DNA of 64,000 nucleotides from JAXJSP01 sp036310005 (GTDB lineage: Bacteria > Bacillota > Clostridia > Oscillospirales > Acutalibacteraceae), in assembly GCA_036310005.1 (NCBI GenBank), contig JAXJSP010000012.1, forward strand, positions 19,823 through 83,822, given 5' to 3'. Made by a program: the position numbers and the translations under genes. The notes under the pieces were generated by a model. The model saw nothing but the letters and a program-made list of their open reading frames with translations. It was not told the DNA's origin and did no database searches. Of the stretch, positions 37,247 through 43,724 are shown one piece after another. The first letter of the stretch is position 1; each line of letters begins with the position of its first letter.

Positions 37247-39325
37247 ATGGCAATTAAAAAAGCAAACAAGTATTTTGATACCGACGTCTGGGAGCCGGTG
37301 CCGATAGTATCAAAAGAATTACGTGACATGGGATATAAAGGCGGAGAGGGATGTCAATGGCCTACCTTTATGACAAGAGATATCATTGACGGACAACTCG
37401 CGTTTTTCTGCACCGATGTATCAGGTGTATATAAATCAACCGACGGAGGACACTCGTGGAAACTGAGCGTAAACGGATTTCATTCGGGCTCGGTAGCAGG
37501 TGTTCAGATTGACCCGAAAAATTTAGACCATGTTGTTGCGGTAGGTGCTGCAGGCAACTTCCACTTAAACGGAGTTTATGTGTCCTGGGACCGTGGCGAA
37601 ACCTGGAAACAAACCTTGCGCGCAAGCGTTATCGGTAACCACGATGAAAGATACCAGATAGCGATTGACCCCACTTCTTATGATGAAAAACTCGGCTACT
37701 GTACAGTAGTTTATTGGGCTCGCCCATCAATAAAAACAAACGCAAACGGTTACAATCACCCTGCACTCTATAAGTCAACAGACGGTGGCGAAACCTGGAG
37801 CGAATTGCCGAATACCGCAGAATACGGTAACTGCAGTATGAGAATACACCCCACAAAAGGTTGGCTTTATCTTATTAACTCAACAGGACTCGGCTGGAAC
37901 GATGCCTTTTTAAAACCGGGTTTCTGGCGTTCAAAAGACGGCGGTAAAACTTTTGAAAAATTAGGCGACGAAATCTATTACTCAATAGAAGTGTTGCATA
38001 CATATCCCGATCACCTTTATCTTACAACTAAAAAAGGCATACTTATATCTCACGACTGTGGCGATACCTTTACTTGCATAAAAGGCAAAAACTTCCCAGA
38101 ATACCCGAGATATTTAAGCCCGTGCCCGACAAACCCCGAGTATATGATGATTTTTGATGACCAATTTTTTGCAGGCGGTTACGGAAACCCGAATGTAGGA
38201 AAAACATACAACTATTACTCACACGATGGCGGTAAGTCTTGGCACAAGCCGGAATTTAAACACGATACCGTCATAATACCGGTGAACATCCGTCAGCGCC
38301 CGAGTATATGGTCACCTGACGGAAAGAGCATACTCACTTTCGGCGGCGACTGTGTATTCCGCAGCGAAGATTACGGTAAAACCTTTGTGTCAAGTAATGA
38401 CGGATATAACGGAATGTGTATCGGCGCCGGCATAGGCTACAACATCAACAACCCGAACATTATGCTGGTACCGAGCCAGGACTATAACGGAGCAGTTACT
38501 GTTGACGGAGGTAAAACTTTCAAATACGGAAGTTACGAGGGAACTGGTTGGGGCGGTCACGCTTACGGTGGTTACTGCTGGAACGAAAACGAGTGGTGCT
38601 CAGGTCCTGCAAAATCTTGGGCAGGCGCTAAAATCGGCGGCGAGGTTGAGATTCATGTCACCCACGATGGCGGTAAAACCTATGAGCACACAGGCGTTAT
38701 TGTTACAGGCATTAAAAAGTGTATGGCTGTACGCGGCGATGATGATACAGTACTGTTTGGTGAGTGGAAAACAACCGACAGGGGACACACCTGGAAAAAA
38801 CTTACCGATGAAAACGGTGAAAGACTTATCGACGGTGTACTCGCTTACGACTTTTCTTCTGCAAGAATGTTTGCGGTAAAAGGCGGAAAAATCTTAGAGT
38901 CTTACGATGCTTTTGAAACTTACAAAGTGATTGCAAACTTAAAGACTGCACCTGAGGGTATGAGTTATGACCATGTCAATAAAAAACTGTTTTTGGCAGT
39001 TGCTAACAACCTGTTTGTGCTTTACGAAGACGGACAGATTGAACTGATTGATTCTGCATCGGATATGGTAAAAGATGCTTATGTCAAGAGTGTATATGTC
39101 AACCCCAAAAATGTAAATATGATTTATATTCTTGAGTGGTGCTATATTGATGCCGGCATTGAGTCTGTGCTGCGCTCACTCGACGGAGGCAAAACCTGGA
39201 CTGCGTTATCGACTATGGGGCGCCCGAGCAGTCTTAACTTATTTATTAATACTTTATCGGATGAAGTGTATATTGAATGCGGATGTCGCGGAATCTGGAA
39301 AATGAAGTTGCCGGAGGTAGAATAA
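37247..39325 (+). CDS. Asp-box (BNR) beta-propeller protein, GH74/sialidase-like fold
   Basis: A 692-residue protein made of about eleven Asp-box hairpins of the type S-x-D-G-G-x-T-W (YKSTDGGHSW near 64, WRSKDGGKTF, YYSHDGGKSW, TTDRGHTW, LRSLDGGKTW near 648). The count and spacing suggest two stacked propellers, as in GH74 xyloglucanases and VPS10-like proteins. There is no signal peptide or membrane helix, so it should be cytoplasmic, which is unusual for GH74. The start follows AGGGGGAG. It is a tandem paralogue of the next gene (1 base apart) and heads an ABC-transporter locus, so an intracellular glycan-processing role is likely but not shown. A catalytic pair could not be assigned by eye. 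Confidence 0.75.
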   Translation: MAIKKANKYFDTDVWEPVPIVSKELRDMGYKGGEGCQWPTFMTRDIIDGQLAFFCTDVSGVYKSTDGGHSWKLSVNGFHSGSVAGVQIDPKNLDHVVAVGAAGNFHLNGVYVSWDRGETWKQTLRASVIGNHDERYQIAIDPTSYDEKLGYCTVVYWARPSIKTNANGYNHPALYKSTDGGETWSELPNTAEYGNCSMRIHPTKGWLYLINSTGLGWNDAFLKPGFWRSKDGGKTFEKLGDEIYYSIEVLHTYPDHLYLTTKKGILISHDCGDTFTCIKGKNFPEYPRYLSPCPTNPEYMMIFDDQFFAGGYGNPNVGKTYNYYSHDGGKSWHKPEFKHDTVIIPVNIRQRPSIWSPDGKSILTFGGDCVFRSEDYGKTFVSSNDGYNGMCIGAGIGYNINNPNIMLVPSQDYNGAVTVDGGKTFKYGSYEGTGWGGHAYGGYCWNENEWCSGPAKSWAGAKIGGEVEIHVTHDGGKTYEHTGVIVTGIKKCMAVRGDDDTVLFGEWKTTDRGHTWKKLTDENGERLIDGVLAYDFSSARMFAVKGGKILESYDAFETYKVIANLKTAPEGMSYDHVNKKLFLAVANNLFVLYEDGQIELIDSASDMVKDAYVKSVYVNPKNVNMIYILEWCYIDAGIESVLRSLDGGKTWTALSTMGRPSSLNLFINTLSDEVYIECGCRGIWKMKLPEVE

Positions 39326-39326
39326 T

Positions 39327-41354
39327 ATGAGTAACAATACTTTTAAAACTGATAAATGGGTGCCGGTACCGTTAGTATCCGAACAATTAAAGCAAAAAGG
39401 CATTAAAGGTTTTGAGGGCGGTCAGCGCCTTTTGGATGTTACACGCGACAGACAAGACGGAAAACTCTGCTTTGTTTGTGTTGAAACCGCAAAGCCTTAT
39501 AAGTCAACTGACGGTGGCGAAAGTTGGCAACCTATCGGCAAAGGACTTCATTGTGCCGCTAATGTGTGCATTGAAATAGATCCTAACAACAAAAACCACT
39601 TGCTTACAGCAGGTGTCGGTTGTCAGTTTAAAAACGGAATTTACTCCTCTTGGGATGCGGGAGAGAGTTGGAAAATGACCTTTTCTGCTATGCTCGGAAA
39701 CACAAAAGACTACCGAAATCAAATCGCTTTCGACGCCTCATCTTATGATGAAAAATTAAACGCATCCAAAATCTGCTACTGGTCAAGAGAGGGCTATCAT
39801 GAAGATGCGGGACACGTGAACCCGGCACTTTATAAGTCAACAGACGGTGGCGAGAGTTGGAAAGAAATTAAAGACACAGAAAAATTCGGCAACTGCGACC
39901 TTGCAGTAAATGAAGTAAACGGTTGGCTTTATATCGGCGGCGAATGCGGCCTTTGGCGTTCAAAAGACGGTGGCGAAACCTTTGAACAATTAAGCGATAA
40001 AAACATTTTATGTTTGCACACAGTTTACACTCACCCCGAAAACCTCTATTTTACAACTAACGAAGCCCTGTTTGTTTCAACAAACTCAGGCGACTCGTTT
40101 GAAAAACAAGAAAGCGACACTTATCCCGGCGGAAAAGCTGTTTTCTTGTGCGTAAATCCGCAAAACACGGATGTTATGCTTTTACAGGACGCGGCTGTAT
40201 GTGACAAACAGACACAGTATTATTCTCATGATGGCGGTAAAACCTGGCAAGAGAGCGCGTTTGACACATCTGCTGCGGTTATACCGATGTTATCGCGTCC
40301 TCATCCCGCTGCTTGGTCTCCCGACGGAAAAGATGTTATTACTTTCGGCGGCGATTTTGTCACAAAATCAACCGACTCGGGCAAAACTTTCTTTGTCTCA
40401 AACGACGGAATCAATGCGATGTGTTTTGGCCGCAGAATGAGTATAAATGCGAACAATGAAAACAATATCTTCTTGCCTTGCGTAAATTACGGAGCGTTTT
40501 ATTCGGTTGACGGTGGCGATACCTGGGAAAACATCACAGTCGAAAAAGACGGATACACAGGTGAAACCTACTCGGGCTACTGCTGGAATGAAAACGAACT
40601 TTGTTTCGGTGCGGTAAAAGACGACGCAAAAGTCGAAATCTGCATCACCCGTGACGGTGGCAAAACAATAGAATTTACAGGCAATATCATCACTTGCACG
40701 ATTGCCGGTGCCGAAAAGAGTATGTCAATGCTCGGCGATGATGATACATTGTTCATAGGCGAGTGGAAAACTTCAGACAGAGGACACACATGGAAACAGA
40801 TTTTAGCCGAAGACGGAACCCCGGTTATTGACGCTGTTATGGCTTATGACTATTCATCGCAGAGAATTTTTGCAAGAAAAGGCGGCGGCTTACTTGAGTC
40901 ATACGACAAGGGAGAAACCTGGCAGATGGTAACCCATTTCGTTCCTCCTTATGAAGAAATCTGCTATGACCATAACAGAGATATCTTCTATGTCGCTATT
41001 GATACTCAACTGTTTTTCGTTGACAAAGACAGGGCTATGTGGGAAGTAGACAGCGGAATTTATCCTGTTCACGGTGTCGCAATACACCCCGATAATACCG
41101 ATATTGTCTATGTAACTTCAAACGGTTTAAAAACTGTTGCCAATCGTCAGATTATTGATGCCGGCAAGAGCGTTGTTACCCGCACAACAGACGGTGGTAA
41201 AACCTGGGTAACCTTGTCAAGTCTTGAAAACGATAACGGTCCGGAAGTTACCACGCTTGTAAACGAGGTTGCAATTAAACGCGATACAAACGAAGTTTAT
41301 ATTGCTACATCTTCACGCGGTTTGTTGAAGATGCCTGTCTGCGCAAATAATTAG
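39327..41354 (+). CDS. Asp-box (BNR) beta-propeller protein, second paralogue
   Basis: A 675-residue paralogue of the preceding gene, matching it along its whole length (both start with a D-x-W-x-P-V-P-x-V-S segment and share NPALYKSTDGG, SYCWNENE/GYCWNENE-like and EWKTxDRGHTWK segments). It carries about ten Asp boxes (YKSTDGGESW, WRSKDGGETF, YYSHDGGKTW, YSVDGGDTW, TRTTDGGKTW) and no signal peptide. The pair most likely arose by local duplication and may act on different ends or linkages of one imported glycan, or form a hetero-complex; both are inference. Some repeated DNA (ACGGTGGCGA around the Asp boxes) is shared between the two genes. Confidence 0.75.
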   Translation: MSNNTFKTDKWVPVPLVSEQLKQKGIKGFEGGQRLLDVTRDRQDGKLCFVCVETAKPYKSTDGGESWQPIGKGLHCAANVCIEIDPNNKNHLLTAGVGCQFKNGIYSSWDAGESWKMTFSAMLGNTKDYRNQIAFDASSYDEKLNASKICYWSREGYHEDAGHVNPALYKSTDGGESWKEIKDTEKFGNCDLAVNEVNGWLYIGGECGLWRSKDGGETFEQLSDKNILCLHTVYTHPENLYFTTNEALFVSTNSGDSFEKQESDTYPGGKAVFLCVNPQNTDVMLLQDAAVCDKQTQYYSHDGGKTWQESAFDTSAAVIPMLSRPHPAAWSPDGKDVITFGGDFVTKSTDSGKTFFVSNDGINAMCFGRRMSINANNENNIFLPCVNYGAFYSVDGGDTWENITVEKDGYTGETYSGYCWNENELCFGAVKDDAKVEICITRDGGKTIEFTGNIITCTIAGAEKSMSMLGDDDTLFIGEWKTSDRGHTWKQILAEDGTPVIDAVMAYDYSSQRIFARKGGGLLESYDKGETWQMVTHFVPPYEEICYDHNRDIFYVAIDTQLFFVDKDRAMWEVDSGIYPVHGVAIHPDNTDIVYVTSNGLKTVANRQIIDAGKSVVTRTTDGGKTWVTLSSLENDNGPEVTTLVNEVAIKRDTNEVYIATSSRGLLKMPVCANN

Positions 41355-41598
41355 TCAAATATGATAAAATCTTGTCGATTTTTTTCACAGCAATAGCAAA
41401 ACTTGATTTATTTTAATATTTTCGAACACAAATTCGATATAGGGCAATTGCTAAATAATGCTAATTGCCCTATATGTTTAAAAATTGGTTAAAATTTTTT
41501 GTAGGTTTTATACATAAAATTTAGGTAAATTTTTTACATAATAACGGAAATTTTTAATGGTTTGTTAATAATATAGAAATTTAATGTTTTTTGCATAA
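41355..41598. other. AT-rich non-coding gap in the carbohydrate locus
   Basis: About 480 bases separate the second propeller gene from the solute-binding gene. The first half contains a perfect inverted repeat (listed separately) and otherwise very AT-rich sequence; no gene is seen. The frame open from 41695 lacks a ribosome site and its first 47 codons are non-coding in appearance. Confidence 0.6.
41437..41475. repeat. Perfect 13-bp inverted repeat
   Basis: ATATAGGGCAATT (41437-41449) and AATTGCCCTATAT (41463-41475) with a 13-base loop, itself partly symmetrical (GCTAAATAATGC). There is no T-run after it, so it could be an operator, a transcript-stabilising hairpin or a weak terminator. Confidence 0.7.
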
Positions 41599-41644
41599 AT
41601 GTTATAAAAAAACATAGATTTTTCAATATTATTTGTGATATAAT
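41599..41644 (+). promoter_or_regulatory. Promoter with palindrome, carbohydrate locus (second)
   Basis: An extended -10 (TGATATAAT, hexamer 41639-41644) with the palindrome ATGT-TATAAAAAA-ACAT (41599-41615) upstream, the same layout as at 37151-37196 and differing by one base in spacing. It lies 192 bases before the solute-binding gene. Confidence 0.6.
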
Positions 41645-41835
41645 GACATAGACAAATAAATTGGAGTAATACCCCCCTGTAAATATATTGAATAATGTCG
41701 GTCCCGAATAAACAAAGCCGCTGTTTGAGGGAATTGATTGTTTTTTATATTACACGGAAAGCTGCTTCGTTTATTATCGAAAATATGGCCAAAGAGGTCA
41801 TAAAAATAAATAACAATTATTATAGGAGGACTACA

Positions 41836-43479
41836 ATGAAAAGAATTATTTCACTTTTTATCACAATTGTAATGATTCTGTCCCTCGGACTTGTTGTTTC
41901 AAGTTGTTCAAGCAGTGACTCGGGTAACGGAAACCGTCGCCAGAACACCCGCAGCGATGCAACCGTAAGCACCGGAAGCGTAACTTCGGGCATTACAACA
42001 AGCGGTGCCACTTCACAAAGCGGAACAGCTTCCGGCACAACTTCAAAGGCTAATTCGCAAAGCGGTACAGCATCTAACGGTGGTACAACTTCTAACGGTG
42101 GTACAACCAATAACGGCGGCACCAACAACGGCGGCACCAACAATGGCGGCAGCAATAACGGTGGTACCAACAATGGCGGCAGCACTTCTGCTCCTTCAGG
42201 TTTCTCAAATCTGAGCGCATCTGAAATTGCAGCATTGACAAACACCGGAACAGTTTCTATTTACACTAGTAACTGGGAACATTCGCGTCCGAACAGAGGT
42301 GCAAAAGAGAACAGCGAAGAATGGTGGAACGGATTTGAAAAATATTTCAAAGACGAGTTCGGCGGCGAAGTTAACTTTATCTCTTGCGAGTGGGAAAACT
42401 GGGAGAGAACCTACTTTACCGATTTCGCAGCAGGTACAGCACCTGATATTGTTTATCTTTATGAGAAAAACTGGCCTTCAACAGCGATGAAAGGCTATAT
42501 ATACTCTATTGATGAACTCGAGGCTGCAGGCGTTGAATGTCTTGACAACCCGGCATTAGATCCTAATAAGACAGCAATTCAGGGCCTTTACACTTATGAT
42601 AACAAGGTTTATGCATTTGCAGACTGCCAGACACAGCCTGATATGATGTTTGTAAACGTAAAACTCTTTAACGACTTAGGCGTTAAATCACCTGTTGAGT
42701 ATTATAATGAAGGTAAATGGAACATGTCACAGTTCATTGAATGTGCATCACAGGTTACCCGCGATACAGACGGTGACGGTAAAAACGATACATTCGGTTA
42801 CTACACTGGGGACCAATTCATGATTATCGGTGCTAACGCAGGCGAAATAGTTGAAGTAAGCAAAACAAGTGACGCTTTAAGATGTGCAGTAAGCGATGCA
42901 GCAACCGTTAAAGGCCTTGAATATTTAAGCGAACTTTATTCAACAACTAAAGGCGGATACAACGGTACAGACGGAAGAACATTGTTCCAGGGCGGCAAGA
43001 TTGGTATGCGGTCATGGATGCCGAGAAACGAGATGACTGATGACTACAACATCAAAAGTTACGGTTTCGACTGGGATGTCATTCCTATGCCTTTAGGCGA
43101 AAACAACAAAGAAAATGTTCGTACTTGCAAGAGTTACGCATACTCAGTATCAAAAAGTGCTAATACAAAAGAGAAAATGCAGGGCGCTGTAAACCTCATT
43201 ATTGCAGCAAACAGCTACACTGATATTCTTGGTAATACTGACCCGGTTCGTTATGACGAAACAGTTATGAAGGCATACTATGGCAGCAGCTATCAGAGAA
43301 TTGCCGATTCATCAAAGAACCTCGTTATCCCTGCACACTCAGGTATTGACGGTGTTTCATCATACTCAAGCTCACTTATCCGTGCGGTTATGACCGGTTC
43401 AACTGTTAAAGAAGCTATCGAAACTTACAAGCCGCAGATTGAGACTGCTTGTGAGTATGAAATGGAAAATAAAGCATAG
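41836..43479 (+). CDS. ABC transporter solute-binding lipoprotein (family 1)
   Basis: A 547-residue extracytoplasmic carbohydrate-binding protein. The start at 41836 follows TATAGGAGG. It has a lipoprotein signal with Cys near residue 23 (LGLVVSSC). A Ser/Thr/Gly/Asn linker of about 110 residues follows, with NGGTN-type repeats (about 38-120) that would hold the domain away from the membrane. Then comes a bacterial solute-binding fold with GTVSIYTSNWE, FAAGTAPDIVYLYE, the D-T-D-G-D-G-K-N-D calcium-loop-like segment, and QGGKIGMRSWMP. It probably delivers sugar to one of the two permease pairs downstream. Confidence 0.92.
   Translation: MKRIISLFITIVMILSLGLVVSSCSSSDSGNGNRRQNTRSDATVSTGSVTSGITTSGATSQSGTASGTTSKANSQSGTASNGGTTSNGGTTNNGGTNNGGTNNGGSNNGGTNNGGSTSAPSGFSNLSASEIAALTNTGTVSIYTSNWEHSRPNRGAKENSEEWWNGFEKYFKDEFGGEVNFISCEWENWERTYFTDFAAGTAPDIVYLYEKNWPSTAMKGYIYSIDELEAAGVECLDNPALDPNKTAIQGLYTYDNKVYAFADCQTQPDMMFVNVKLFNDLGVKSPVEYYNEGKWNMSQFIECASQVTRDTDGDGKNDTFGYYTGDQFMIIGANAGEIVEVSKTSDALRCAVSDAATVKGLEYLSELYSTTKGGYNGTDGRTLFQGGKIGMRSWMPRNEMTDDYNIKSYGFDWDVIPMPLGENNKENVRTCKSYAYSVSKSANTKEKMQGAVNLIIAANSYTDILGNTDPVRYDETVMKAYYGSSYQRIADSSKNLVIPAHSGIDGVSSYSSSLIRAVMTGSTVKEAIETYKPQIETACEYEMENKA
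42076..42182 (+). repeat. In-frame minisatellite in the lipoprotein linker
   Basis: About seven copies of a 15-base unit close to AACGGCGGCACCAAC, encoding N-G-G-T-N repeats. The unit length is a multiple of three, so copy-number change would only alter linker length. Confidence 0.8.
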
Positions 43480-43522
43480 TACTGTTATCAGACGAGTCTT
43501 TAACTTAAAACGATAAAATAAA

Positions 43523-43557
43523 CCTTTGCGGAAAAGTTTTACACTTTTCCGCAAAGG
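43523..43557 (+). terminator. Strong hairpin between the two solute-binding genes
   Basis: CCTTTGCGGAAAAGT (43523-43537) pairs perfectly over 15 bases with ACTTTTCCGCAAAGG (43543-43557); a T-rich run follows after 8 bases. It can act as terminator or as 3' stabiliser that raises expression of the first binding protein over the genes behind it. Confidence 0.75.
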
Positions 43558-43587
43558 ATGACTTTGTTTTTTATTATATACTATAAT
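43558..43587 (+). promoter_or_regulatory. Possible internal promoter before the fused binding protein
   Basis: ATGACT (43558-43563), an 18-base spacer and TATAAT (43582-43587). The -35 is a partial match (four of six). The 140-base leader after it has no recognised structure. Confidence 0.45.
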
Positions 43588-43724
43588 GTAAGCGTATATT
43601 ATAAATATTTATTCAGAAATAAAGGATATGATTTTAGCGTATAAACATAATAATCGTATCTTTTATTTTTCAATAAGTAATTGTGCTTATTCTAAAAAGA
43701 AAAAACGAAGGGAAATGGGAAAGC

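Noticed and set aside
41695..41835. A 47-codon extension of the binding lipoprotein
   Set aside because: The lipoprotein signal starts at 41836 directly behind AGGAGG.
42076..42182. Short regular repeats, considered as a CRISPR array
   Set aside because: The repeats are contiguous 15-base coding units without spacers.
41820..42245. A minus-strand frame of 141 codons rich in Pro, Leu and Val
   Set aside because: It is the mirror of the Asn/Gly/Thr minisatellite of the binding lipoprotein.
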